This document shows positions 16,076 to 26,939 of a stretch of 64,000 nucleotides of DNA, piece after piece (position 1 is the first letter of the stretch; each line of letters starts with the position of its first letter). The stretch is from NCBI RefSeq assembly GCF_037176765.1, contig NC_090022.1:179296117-179360116 (forward strand), written 5' to 3'. The DNA is from Anolis sagrei. Its lineage: Eukaryota; Chordata; Lepidosauria; Squamata; Anolidae. The notes beneath the pieces are model-generated. The model was not told the DNA's origin. It saw only the letters and a program-made list of their open reading frames with translations, and ran no database searches. Position numbers and translations under genes: made by a program.

Positions 16076-16645
16076 AACAATAATAATAAATACAATAAAA
16101 CTTTATTTATATACTGCTCCATCTCCCCGAGGGGACTCAGAGCGGTTCCCAGATAGCATCACAAAACATACAAGTAAAAACAACATAACCATAAGATTAA
16201 CAAAACAAAATATAAGCATAAAAATTGTCGCCATAACACACATATATTAAAAGTAATCCTGCCTGTTCAAGGCAATTAAAAAATTTTAAAGTTTGGGCCA
16301 AGATTTGTGCAAGCCCAAAAATTCTAGGGGGCCTGGGAATTAAGTGCAATGCTATGGCAGGCAACAATAATATTAGGTACGGGTCTGTGGCTGTTCATTC
16401 CAGGGCCGATTAGAGAAAGGAATCTGGGTAATTGGTAGGAAGAATAAGGCTGTATTCGACAATGTGTAGGTCTGAGTTAGAACTGGTCGTTTTCAAAGGC
16501 TTGTTGAAACCACCAGGTCTTCAAGCTCTTACGAAAGGAGGGGAGGGATGGGGCTTGTCTTATTTCCCTTGGAAGGGCGTTCCAGGGGCGGGGGCCCACC
16601 ACCGAGAAGGCCCTCTCTCTCGTCCCCACCAACCTTGAGAAGGTA
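16076..16645 (-). repeat. L2 LINE 3' fragment
   Basis: 3' tail at 16076 (ATAATAATAAATACAATAAA), then CTCCATCTCCCCGAGGGGAC. On the - strand the last L2 ORF2 residues read [20 protein letters not shown]. 5'-truncated. Confidence 0.75.
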
Positions 16646-16949
16646 ATGAAAGAAGCAAAACACATGACAATCGCATGGCAAGAGGGCATCATGGCAAGAG
16701 GGAGAGCACAACAGGAAATGATACAATTCTCATCATGCCTGTCACATGATCATGACTCAGCTCCTTTAGTTTATCCCTCCAGTTCCATGTCACCACTTAC
16801 TTAACCCTTCAGTGGATGTGTGTGACCACATGTCCACTAGAACTGTATTTTTCCACACAGTAATGCACAATGGAGTTACAGACAATGCATTTCTCATTAA
16901 TAGAGCATTATCTACCTAACAATGATGTATGTAAAAAAAATCCTAAAAG

Positions 16950-17972
16950 CTACTTCATGAATAGGTCTACTATCTTCCTGCTTCTCAGATGCTTCATAGC
17001 TTCTTTCACATCCTTGTTTCTCAAGCTGTAGATCAATGGGTTCAGCATAGGGATCACCAAAGTGTAGAACATGGACACAACTTTATCTTGGTCTTGTGAC
17101 CCAGCCTTGGTCCTTGGCTGGGCATACATGAAGATGGCAGTGCCATAGAAGAGACCAAGAGTGGTGAGGTGGGACGTGCAGGTAGAAAGAGCCTTCCGTC
17201 TCCCTTGACCAGTGTGACTCCTCAGGACATTAAGCAAAACCTGGGTGTAGGAGATGAAGATGATGGTTGTGGTCACCACAGCAATGACACTGGTGGAAAT
17301 GAAAAGGATCACTTCAGAAAGCCAGGTGTCCGAGCAGGAGAGCTTCAAGACTGCAGGGATGTCACAGAAGAAGTGGTTGATCCGATTGGGTCCGCAGTAA
17401 GACAGGCGGAAAGCCCCACTTGTCTGAATTAGAGAGCCCACAAGACCGCAACAGTAGGCGCCCAGCACAAGGCAGGTACAGCGGCCTTGGGTCATGAGCA
17501 AGACGTAGGTCAATGGGTGACAAATAGCCATAAATCGATCATATGCCATGACTGCCAGGAGGAAACACTCAGCAGTCACCAGCATGGTGAAGCAGAACAT
17601 CTGAGTGGCACAGGCTGGCACGGAAAGTGAAGCCCTGCCGCAGTGCAGGTGAACCTCCAGCGCTTTGGGTGCAATAACGGAGGAGTAACAAAGATCCAAG
17701 ACAGAGAGATTACTGAGGAAGAAGTACATGGGAGTGTGAAGATGCTTCTCAGCTCTTATCAAAGTGATCATCCAGCCATTGCCCAAGACAGTAAGCACAT
17801 ACAGGAGAAGGAAGATGACTGAGAAGAGAGGGCACATTTCTGGCTTTTCTGTAAAGCCCAGGAGGATGAAGGCTGTCACGGTGGTCACGTTCTCACTTTC
17901 TGTAGAAGGGCTCAACCAGAGAGGTCTGTTAATAAATACATCAGCATGTTGCACTACAATATGCATGCACAT
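16950..17972 (-). CDS. Class II olfactory receptor
   Basis: Seven-transmembrane odorant receptor of the rhodopsin GPCR class, expected in the plasma membrane and cilia of olfactory neurons and coupling to Golf. The single open exon holds every hallmark in order: N-glycosylation site NVT, TM1 LGNG, PMYFFLSNLS, MAYDRFMAICHPL at the end of TM3, the cysteine-rich second extracellular loop, ISYTQVL in TM5, KALSTCTSHLT before TM6, and PMLNPLIYSLRN in TM7. The start is uncertain. No Met lies just before the glycosylation site; the first upstream Met (17972) gives about 340 residues, roughly 20 more than usual, and an upstream exon ending in ATG is possible. The frame stays open 5' to 18113. It looks intact and is single here. 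Ligand and exact OR subfamily are unknown. Confidence 0.9.
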   Translation of the reverse strand: MCMHIVVQHADVFINRPLWLSPSTESENVTTVTAFILLGFTEKPEMCPLFSVIFLLLYVLTVLGNGWMITLIRAEKHLHTPMYFFLSNLSVLDLCYSSVIAPKALEVHLHCGRASLSVPACATQMFCFTMLVTAECFLLAVMAYDRFMAICHPLTYVLLMTQGRCTCLVLGAYCCGLVGSLIQTSGAFRLSYCGPNRINHFFCDIPAVLKLSCSDTWLSEVILFISTSVIAVVTTTIIFISYTQVLLNVLRSHTGQGRRKALSTCTSHLTTLGLFYGTAIFMYAQPRTKAGSQDQDKVVSMFYTLVIPMLNPLIYSLRNKDVKEAMKHLRSRKIVDLFMK

Positions 17973-18130
17973 ATTTAGGGAGAGAGGCAGACAAAATTTA
18001 ACATTGTTCTTTTGTGCATTCAAGTCATTTTCAACAATGGAGACCAACCTATGGATAGTTAAATGCCTGTGTGGAAGAGGAAGTGTGGAGAAAACAGCAT
18101 CATGTAGTGGCATGTTAAAGTGTATTTAAG

Positions 18131-18860
18131 CTTAAGATTGTCCAGGCCATGCAAACAGAGGTATGATTGACACATACCATTACCCACACCTCAAATGTGC
18201 AACTGTACCTTTAAATCTGGATTTTGACAGCTGCTTGAGTTGTCTATTGGACAATGACTCTTGAAACCCAGGTTCAAATCCCTGATTGACCTTAAAAACC
18301 CACCAGATGTTCTCACAGTCTCAGACAAAAATAGTCCATTTCTGAAAAATCTTGCCAAGAAAAACCCTGCAATGGATTTGCCTTTAAATTGCCATACGTT
18401 GGAAATGACTAGAAAGCATGAATATCAACATCTATCCCATGCAATACTTCTACGCTTTTCTTTTTGATACACAGTTAATTTGCACAATGAACTTTATGGA
18501 CATTCATGTCTCCTGGGCTTTGAAAAAAATGAGATTTTGAGCATAGCATGTAGGAAAGGAGAACAGAGCAGGGCAGAGCTACAGAACATTTAGAGGACAT
18601 TTAGAGGACTCTGTATGTTTTGGAAATAAGTCCACAATGACAGCTTCCTCGTGCATATATTAATTACATTCATCTTAACAGATGTGTAAACAGAGATTGA
18701 AGGTTCTGAAACAGCTTTTGGGATCTTGTTCGGTTTACCTCTAGTGCTTAATGTCTAAAAAGATATGAGTGGGGACTAAAAGTTGCCTGCCCTGTAGATA
18801 ATGACTTATTACATGTAAACCTTTTAAATTCCCGATAAATAAAAGCTGTGTGTGGTTAGT
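18131..18860. other. Flank of olfactory receptor with an old SINE
   Basis: About 18245..18435 (+) resembles an old Sauria-type SINE: GGTTCAAATCCC, then AATCTTGCCAAGAAAAACCC and GTTGGAAATGACTAGAAAGC. The remainder is unrecognised. Confidence 0.4.
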
Positions 18861-18861
18861 A

Positions 18862-19177
18862 AAGGGTAAAGGTTTCCCCTTGAAATTAGGTTTAGTCGAG
18901 TCCGAGTATGGGGATGGGGTGGGGGTGCTCATTTCCATTTCTGAGCCAAAGAGCTGACGTTGTCTGTAGACACCTCCAGGGTCATGTGGCTAGCATGACT
19001 GCATGGAGTGCCATTACCTTCCCACCGGAAGGTATTGATCTACTCACATTTGCATGCTAGGTTGGCAGAAGCTGGGGATAACAGTGGGAGCTCACCCGAC
19101 TCCCAGGATTTGAACCACCAACCTTTCGGTTAGCAAGTTCAGCAGCTCAGCAGTTTAACTCATTGTGCCATGGGGTT
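18862..19177 (-). repeat. SINE-2 family
   Basis: Begins AAAGGTTTCCCCTTGAAATT, has the family body and ends at the tRNA head CATTGTGCCATGGGG. Confidence 0.78.
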
Positions 19178-19576
19178 AAACGATTTATTACTTAGGTCCA
19201 CATTCCACAAACTGGCACTCTTGACCCATGCTAGACTTCAACACCTATCTTTTCCCAGCCAGCGTGGCCATTAGTCATGTACTGAATGCTATGTCTAATG
19301 AGTCTCAAGAACACCACCTTGGAGAATGCTAACTTGAACATATACCTAGTCTTTGACTTGTTCCCTAAGTTATGTCAATGCATCAGTAAAATGTGAATAA
19401 TGCTATTGTTTACACACACACAAATTAAGACCCGAGGCTTTCAGTGAACATCTATTTTCTTTCAGCAAACCAGTTGTCTTTTCTCTCATCTATTAGTCCA
19501 TCAACTAGATACATTTTTGGTTCTTAAATTTTGTAAAACTGATCGCAGCTTTGACTTTGTTAATTTCCCATGCTCT

Positions 19577-19581
19577 ATTTA

Positions 19582-19640
<59 letters not shown>

Positions 19641-19735
19641 TGTACCCCACTAGCATCTCCCAAAGGACTTGATGTGGCTTACAAAGACCAAGGCCTCAAA
19701 ACACAACATAACAATACACAACCTAAGCAAATTAA
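19577..19735 (-). repeat. (ATT)n array and L2 3' end
   Basis: About 22 ATT units (19577..19640) followed by TGTACCCCACTAGCATCTCC and GATGTGGCTTACAAAG. It is the reverse of the L2 tail found at 20200..20336. Confidence 0.72.
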
Positions 19736-20199
19736 AAATACCATTGGGAGGTGGAAAGGGGAGGATTCCATTCTCAGTCTCCTTTTTACTTACCAGTGTT
19801 CTTTCCTACTCTAGGGGTTTTAAAAAGAAGTAATTTCAATTAATTCATATTTACTGCTAGTAGAGTGGATTATATAAAGATTGGGCAGAGAGAATCAATG
19901 ATGGGGGAATTCCTAAACAAGCTTGAGTTGGGCAGACAGATGATGTAGGGAAGAGTGGGGTGCTTTGGGTGGTAGATCTTTGCATTGCTAGGCAAAAGAA
20001 AGCCTTTGGAGTAGGCTCCCTCTGAATGAGGAAGGAGCTGTCCATAGTAATTTGCAGTATCACTCACAGATGGGGTTTGTCCAGCCCTCCAGATGTTGTA
20101 GAATGCAATTCCCAGCAGTCCTGGTCATCGTTGCTGTGCTGATAATGAGGAATGCTGTGAGTTACAGTACAAGATCTATCCAAGAGCCACATAACTTGC

Positions 20200-20294
20200 T
20201 TTAGGTTTTGTATTGTTATGTTGTGTGTTGAGGCCTTGGCCTTTGTAAGCCGCATCGAGTCCTTCGGGAGATGCTAGCGGGGTACAAATAAAGT

Positions 20295-20335
<41 letters not shown>

Positions 20336-20336
20336 C
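20200..20336 (+). repeat. L2 3' end with (AAT)n tail
   Basis: GTAAGCCGCATCGAGTCCTT, GGGGTACAAATAAAGTTTAA, then about 13 AAT units. Confidence 0.75.
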
Positions 20337-20729
20337 CCATCCATAAAACAAACTCTAGGATAGTCTCCCAATGACAGCAGGATTCTACTCTTGGTCATTT
20401 TGTTTAGACTATCTTTCACTCAGTAACTTGGGTTTATGTTCTTCAAAAAAAAATCAATATTGAATATCAAAAGCAAATTGGAGAATGTTTTGACATTCAA
20501 AAAACTATATATAAATTCTGAAATTTTGTCTGATGTTAAAGCTATGCCACCAGGTTTCAGCTCAACCAGGCAAATGGCAGCACAGATGACACTATCTTGG
20601 AGTCTGAGGTAGAAAAAAAATAGCTCACCTCTCCATGAGTCCAAACTATGAATGAATCTTTGGGTACCCTCCTGAATTTCTGGCTGAAAAAGAAATAAAA
20701 TCATTAAACCATGAACTTATTTATCGTGT

Positions 20730-21088
20730 CAGGAGCAAACCAAACAGTTTTATTGCATTTTTTAACAAACAAACAAAACACAAAGTTTGCGGGCTTGGTA
20801 GTTGATTAAATGTCCTTTGACCAGTAGCTGACCACTTGGAGTGCCTCTGGTGTTACTATAAGAAGGTCCTCCATTGTGCATGTGGCAGGGATCAGGTTGC
20901 ATTACAGCAGGTGGACTGTGGTTTGCTCTTCTCCACACTCGCATATTATGGATTCCACTTTGTAGCCCCATTTCTTAAGGTTGGCTCTGCATCTCATGGT
21001 GCCAGCGTGCAGTGTGTTCAAACCTGCGACCTTCTGGTCAACTAACTCAACAGCTAAGTGGTTTAATCCACTGCGCCACCGGGGGCTC
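20730..21088 (-). mobile_element. Chimeric SINE: tRNA head joined to a LINE ORF tail
   Basis: On the - strand it starts GAGCCCCCGGTGGCGCAGTG (A box), with a B box GTCGCAGGTTTGAAC. It then runs into a protein-coding-like stretch reading HAGTMRCRANLKKWGYKVES and CECGEEQTTVHLL, the Cys/His-bearing C-terminus of a non-LTR reverse transcriptase polyprotein. It ends GCTCCTGACACGATAAATAA. The terminal GCTCCTGACACGA is the same as in SINE-1, so both probably use one LINE partner whose ORF end is seen here. Confidence 0.65.
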
Positions 21089-21099
21089 AAATCCGACAA

Positions 21100-21830
21100 T
21101 TTACAATTCGGTTATAAAATAATTTCTATTTTCCTTTTTGAGTGACACTGTAAGCATCCTTTGCTTTATTTTGACTCAGTTGAAATTCGATTGGACTATC
21201 AGTACTGCATAGCTCGTGAAGCCACATCTGATGCAAAGGGATTGCCATTTTGCTGTCTTTGTATCAGATATGATAAGCAGTCAGATACATCAGCATCCTG
21301 TCTCTGCATTTGATCTGGCTGCATATGAATAAAGAGGGCAGAAACTGGAGAATCAGGCAAAACAGAAAACCTACATGCATTCATCTGGAGAAGGTTGTAT
21401 GTAGAAATGTCTGAATAATTTCATTCTAAGAGGATTCAAATAGATTCACTTTAAAAATATTGATAATGGGTCTGGGTGGACTTGATCTAACAAGGGAATT
21501 GGCAAAAAGGAAGACTGATAAAATGCTGTTACTTGTCATTGTAGCAACACCTGTACATCTTTACGTATTGGCTGATTTGCTGTGTTGTCAAAGTGGCTAA
21601 ATGTCAGAACGCCTGTATTATTGGTTCATTTGCCGGGCAGTCCGGGGCTATTAAGAAATATTCTAATTTTTTAATCTATCAGAATCCAAAAGCAAGTATA
21701 TCCACATCAACCAAAGCAGATGTAGAGGTTTCAATTTAGAACAAATATCTTTTGGTTTCCTCACAAACTTCCACTCCTATCTGCTGCAAAGGAAATCATG
21801 TCTAGAATCCCTTTTCATCATCTAGAACAG
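21100..21830. other. Unique sequence, no feature recognised
   Basis: No coding motif or familiar repeat on either strand. Confidence 0.35.
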
Positions 21831-21833
21831 TGG

Positions 21834-22098
21834 AGCCCCCAGTAGTGCAATGAGTTAAACCCTTGTGCTGGCAGGACTGAAGACCAACTGGTCGGAGGTT
21901 CGAATCCGGGGAGAGCGTGGATGAGCTCCCTCTATCAGTTCCAGCTTCCCATGCAGGGACATTAGAGAAGCCTCCCATAAGGATGGTAAAACATCAGAAA
22001 CCTCCAGGTGTCCCCTGGGCAATGTTCTTGCAAACGGCCATTTCTCTCACACCAGAAGCTACTTGCAGTTTCTCAAGTTGCTCCTGACATGAAAAAAA
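21834..22098 (+). repeat. SINE-1 family
   Basis: GAGCCCCCAGTAGTGCAATG head, B box GTTCGAATCC, tail CTCAAGTTGCTCCTGACATG with an A tail. ATCTAGAACAG before (about 21820) and ATCTAGAATAG after (about 22099) look like the target duplication. Confidence 0.82.
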
Positions 22099-22232
22099 AT
22101 CTAGAATAGTATCACTACTGAATTCTATGCATCCCTTAATCATAAACATGGACTGAATTATATTCTAATGCCATAACTCAAACACATAGTAGAATGCAAA
22201 TCTGATCTAAACTGCTTGCAAATTTTATAATA

Positions 22233-22527
22233 CAAGTTTAATATCTTTTATCCAAAACAGTTTGAACCAGAAATGTTTTGAGTTTCAGAATTGTTTTATT
22301 GTATTTTGAAATACCTGTATTTGCATTTATGTACATAATGCAAATCTTGGAAATGAGATGTTAATGTATACAACTCATAAACATAGCCTGAAGATAATTT
22401 TATACAATATTTTAAATAACCGGTGCCATCAGAAACCAAAGATGTCACTACCTCATCCATTCATGCGGATAATTAGGATTTCTGAGTATTCTGGATTTCA
22501 GAATTTTTGATGAGAGACGTCAACCTG
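22233..22527. mobile_element. Tigger-like MITE
   Basis: Contains TAGCCTGAAGATAATTTTAT, CATCAGAAACCAAAGATGTC and near-palindromic ends (CAAGTTTAATATC / GACGTCAACCTG). The internal words recall Tigger-class MITEs known from mammals. Preceded by TA. Confidence 0.5.
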
Positions 22528-22529
22528 TT

Positions 22530-23214
22530 TTAAATATTGGGAAGGGGGATAGTGTATATTTCAGTCTAACAGACCGATCCTACACATGATTATACAGAAA
22601 GACATTTCACTGAATCAACTGGGACATGCCTCCTGTTATGTACTTTCAGGATGTCGTCAAAGAACCTACTGTTAAAATACTCTCAAAGTTGATGCTTGTA
22701 TTGGTGCATATATTTTCTGTATCTGTAATACTACTTTTGCTCAGAGATACCTTTACATTCCACTACGTTCTCTATCATCCTTGTGAAGAACATTCTTCAT
22801 ACATCTGCACAAATAATGTCAAACAACACACAACAACTGATAGAAGTGTACCGTTGGTTGCTTAAAATCCTACATCTTATTCACTAGTCTTCCAGAACTG
22901 TACCTTACATTGGAAGACTTACCTTCTCAATGGCAGCTGCTGAGAATCACACTGTGGAGGTGACAACAAGCAAGCAAACAGCCAGGTGCCTGGAAGGAAA
23001 AATACCACGGTGTCTACCTAATGCTGGAAGTCTGCTGCTACTATATAAGGTCTCTCCTGGAGTGTACAAACCTCCAGCAGAATTCCCTTTCCCAATAGCA
23101 TTCGTAAGATGTAACCACTCTATTGATTTGACCTCACCAGAACTGGAAATAATAAGAAGGGAGGGCAGAAAGGACGAGCAGGGAAGCATAAAACCACGGC
23201 ACTAGGAGTAATCA
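22530..23214. other. Unique sequence with an unrecognised open frame
   Basis: An open frame of 91 codons at 22930..23205 (+) has no recognisable domain. I would not annotate it as a gene. Confidence 0.3.
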
Positions 23215-23710
23215 TATTATAACAAGATTAAAATAACTCCACTGACTACCAATTAGTTTCTAGGAAAGATATAAAGTGTTAGTTGCTACCTTCAAAGCCC
23301 TACTTGATTTGGTAGGCTTGATAGGTTACTTACGGGACTTCCTTCTCCGATACTAGCCACTATATATACACAGGCCCTCTAGGGAAACGTTTGCTTCAGC
23401 CACCCCAAACTAGGCTGACAACTATTATCTATAGGACATTTGCTTTGGCCACCCGTAGACTGTGGAATGACCTGCCAAAGGAAAGTTGACAGCTGGATAT
23501 GCTCTTCGAGTTTATAACAATAGTAAAGGCCACTCACTACTGGCAGATCTATCCAAATGATTTTAAAATTATCAGTGTTCAATTGAGTGTTTTTGATATG
23601 TATACATTGGTTGTTTTTAAAGCATTCTTTTAATTAATGTTATTTGTTTAATCTGTTATTATTCCCACCTCAATCCTTAGGGAGATAAATGATTGATGAT
23701 AATGATTTTT
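23215..23710 (+). repeat. Old L2-like LINE remnant
   Basis: Degraded L2 C-terminal coding (TFKALLDL, then words like GHP..TVE) followed by a 3' end with CCTCAATCCTTAGGGAGATA and a GAT-rich tail. More diverged than the other L2 copies. Confidence 0.45.
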
Positions 23711-23719
23711 ATGATGGAA

Positions 23720-24506
23720 CTAGCCGTCCCCTGCCATGCATTGCTGTGGCCCAGTCTGTGTATATGTTCTTTGTGTGTGCATATGTGTGTGTATATATTT
23801 GTGTATATGTTTATAAATGTGTGTTTGCATACATGTGTGTGGTTTTTATTTTTATTTTTTGGCTCTTTATTTATTTATTTACAACTTTTATATTCCGCCC
23901 TTCTCACCCCGCAGGGGACTCAGGGTGGATTACAGTGTACACATATATGGCAAACATTCAATGTCAATTTTGACATACAACATATACAGACATAGACAGA
24001 AGCTATTTACCTTTTTCTGGCCGCCAGGGGAGCTGTCGCTTTCATCGTCCATCTGCGACACTGATGAAGCACTTCCGCATTCCCCGCATGCTTTTTGCTG
24101 GAGTGCTTGCTGGAGTCTTTCTTTTAATGGCCTCATAAATTAGTTAATTTAGCCTCCCCACACTTTAAGGTGGTACCTAATTTTCCTACTTGACAGATGC
24201 AACTGTCTTTCGGGTTGCAAAGGTCAACAACAGGCTACACAATTGGTTGGAAATTCACTCCAACCCGGGCTGGCTTCGAACTCATGACCTTTTGGTCAGA
24301 GTGATCTTAATGCAGCTGACACTCAGCCAGCTGCGCCACAATCCCGCCACAATTTAAGTCTCTTCCACTGTGTATCCCAGTGTTTTGAGTGTTGGTCACT
24401 CGTTGGCCTGATAGGTGTATTGTGTCCAAATTTAGTGTCAATTCATCCAATGGTTTTTGAGTTATGTTAATCCCACAAACACACATTACATTTTTATTTA
24501 TATAGA
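23720..24506 (-). mobile_element. Helitron interrupted by a SINE
   Basis: The left end is CTAGCCGTCCCCTGCCATGC at 23720 and the right end TTTATTTATATAGA at 24506; both are ends of the Helitron family. Between them lie a TG-rich stretch (23755..23850) and the SINE at 23872..24345. Confidence 0.6.
23872..24345 (-). repeat. tRNA-SINE with L2-type 3' tail
   Basis: On the - strand the head has an A box TGGCGCAGCTGGCTGAGTG and a B box GAGTTCGAAGCC. A long unique body follows, then GACATTGAATGTTTGCCATA and the L2 ending CCACCCTGAGTCCCCTGCGG with an (AAAT)n tail. The last 100 bp or so match the L2 3' UTR at 58390..58485, including GGCAAACATTCAATGTC on the + strand. This is the MIR-like design in which a SINE borrows the L2 machinery. 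Confidence 0.7.
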
Positions 24507-25075
24507 CTAGCCCTTCCCTGCCATGCGTTGCTATGGCCCACATGGGGGTTCTGTGTGGGAGGTTTGGCCCCATTCTATTGTTGGTGGGGTTCAGAATGCT
24601 CTGTGATTGTAGGTGAACTATAAATCCCAGCAACTACAGTTCCCAAATGTCAAGATTATATTTTTCCCAAACTCTACCAGTGTTCACATTTGGGCATATT
24701 GAGTATTCTTGTAGAGTTTGGCCCAGATGCATCATTGTTTGAGCCCACAGTGATCTCTGGATGGAGGTGAACTACAATTCTGAAACCAAAGGACACTGCC
24801 CATCAAACCCTTCCAGTATTTTCTGTTGGTCATGGGAGAACTGTATGCCAAGTTTGGTTCAATTCCATCATTGATGGGGTTCAGAATGCTCTTTGATTGC
24901 AGGTGAACTATAAATCCCAGCAACTACAACTCACAAATGACAAAATCATTTTTTTGAGTGAAAGACATACATTTGGTTGTTAGGTGTCTTGTGTCCAAAT
25001 TTGGTGTCAATTCGTCCAGTGGTTTTTGAATTCTGTTAATCCCACAAACGAACATTACATTTTTATTTATATAGA
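24507..25075 (-). mobile_element. Non-autonomous Helitron abutting another
   Basis: CTAG end at 24507 directly touches the TCTATATA end (- strand) of the upstream copy. Right end TTATTTATATAGA at 25075 is followed by T. Complete copy without coding capacity. Confidence 0.7.
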
Positions 25076-25079
25076 TTAA

Positions 25080-25649
25080 GGTGGGATTTAGAAAATCTCA
25101 GGGTGTTGATTCTAAGACATGCTTCCCCCTCCCCCTATAAATATCTTTAAAATGGGGTGAATCTTATGATTAATGACATCTTAACAGCAAAGAAATACAG
25201 TAGTTTTAATCTCAAAAACAGTTGAACTGCCTAGAAATATTTAATTTTCTTCTTCAGAGTAGTGCAACTTTAAAATGCTTGCAGATATCCAGAAAGAATG
25301 TGCCCAAAGCTTGTGTCTTGCAAGCAGAATTAACCTTCTCTGTCAAAGGCCAATGTAATGGCTTAATCTTATAACTTTTGTAATCAAATTGATATGTGAC
25401 TTCTGCTACTGAAAGAACTGCGGGTTTGGGGCCCAGAGTGCCTAGCTCCAAAGATCAAATGAAACATGGACTAGTTGAAAGTAAAGGAAATTCACTTTGG
25501 TCAAAGTAGATGCCAGAAGAGTGTGTGCTCTCAAAACTGACATGCTGCAATGAAAGCTCACAGAAATGTTTATAGGAAATTGATAGCACTTCAAAACAAA
25601 GGACTTTTGCTGCTCCGAGTGCTGATTGCCTGAATTAACGTGCCCCCTC
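25080..25649. other. Unique sequence, no feature recognised
   Basis: Nothing identified. Confidence 0.35.
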
Positions 25650-25905
25650 CTAGAATCATAGAATCATAGAATTGGAAGAGCCCTCGTGGGCCATTGAGTC
25701 CAACCCCTTGCCAAAAAGCAGGAAAATCCCATTCAAAGTACCCCTGACAGATGACCATCCAGCCTCTGCTTAAAAGCCTCCAAAGAAGGGGCCTTCACAC
25801 ACTCTGGGGCAGAGAGTTCCACTGCTGAACAGCTCTCACAGTCAGGAAGTTCTTCCTAATGTTCAGATGGAATCTCCTTTCTTGTAGTTTGAAGCTTCTC
25901 CATCA
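25650..25905 (-). repeat. CR1 LINE 3' end
   Basis: Starts with the octamer-type tail (GAATCATAGAATCATAGAAT), then TTGGAAGAGCCCTCGTGGGC and the usual CR1 3' region (CTCACAGTCAGGAAGTTCTT). 5'-truncated. Confidence 0.85.
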
Positions 25906-26149
25906 TCTTACTGTTGAGCTGAGTGCAAACTATTTTGTGTTTTGAACTCACTTTGCAGCAATTGAAAGTGAGGACAATGGGCAAAAGTAGAAGAGAGAAA
26001 TTAGGAGAGTGTAAAAACATCTGAAACATGGCATGATGTTTCAGGACTGTCCTTGCCAAAACAGGATATTTGGAACGGAAGGCATCTAACTATATTTCTA
26101 AAAGCTCCACTGAAGTTTTAAGTGATTGCAATGTTAGACATTTGGGGAC

Positions 26150-26939
26150 TGTTGGAAAATTACATGGGGGGGGGGGGGGGAGCGGACGACAGAATTCTTA
26201 TTTGTGGGAAACAATGCTACTCAACCCCAATAAGATAACTACGTCCCTGCTCCATGTCAAGACTGCAACCCTGCACAACGTGAGACAATACCCCTTGGTC
26301 TGTCACAGCTGGAGTATTAGAAAAACTGTGTAGGCAACAAGACCTTGCTAACAATTTGTGTGCTAACTGCAGAAAGTGGCTCTGTCAATTTGCTCACCTA
26401 CTACAGTGAAAGGGTCTTTGAGTGGAATTAGCAATAGCTAAACAATGGGATGTGAGTGATATTAGCAATAGCTGAAGCCTTTAGCAACGAAGGAGAAATG
26501 TACCCCTCCCTGTAGAAAAGGAGCAGAATGGAGGAAAATGTTTTAAAAACAAGATGTGACATGTAGAGGTCATACAAAGTTCAAGGTTTTGGTTTTTTGA
26601 AAAGTCGCTATATTAGCAAGCTTACATAGAAAGTTGGTTTGTGGTTAAGCACAAAGTCTGCAGGTGCGAGAAGGTACTTTCCATCAAGACGTTGATAGAA
26701 CAGGAAGAGTAAAGATCAAAGTACTTTCCATTACAAAAATATTCTTGTTTACGTGATGGTATAAAGGTTTGTAAAAGCCGAGGAGATGCGTGACAGTCTG
26801 TGGGAGCACTTAGAAAAGTGCTGTCTGTTCGCCTCATGCTGATCAGCTTGAATAAACGGTGTCTTACCTGAACCTATTGGACTCTGTGGATTTCTTTGAA
26901 AAGGGACTCTGCACCCTAAACCCGTGATCCATTACAACA
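26150..26939 (+). mobile_element. Possible solo LTR fossil
   Basis: Candidate LTR from TGTTGGAAAA to TTACAACA, with a TATA-like TATAAAGG near 26760 and AATAAA near 26852 followed by about 85 bp. This is LTR-like U3-R-U5 order. A poly-G tract lies at 26166..26180. No internal coding and no certain target duplication. Family unresolved; looks old. Confidence 0.35.

Noticed and set aside
19577-20336. CRISPR-like or structured array because of regular repeats
   Set aside because: These are ATT/AAT microsatellites attached to L2 3' ends, in a vertebrate genome; there are no spacers.
22930-23205. Secreted or signalling peptide gene
   Set aside because: No signal peptide, no splice sites and no recognised motif in the 91 codons.
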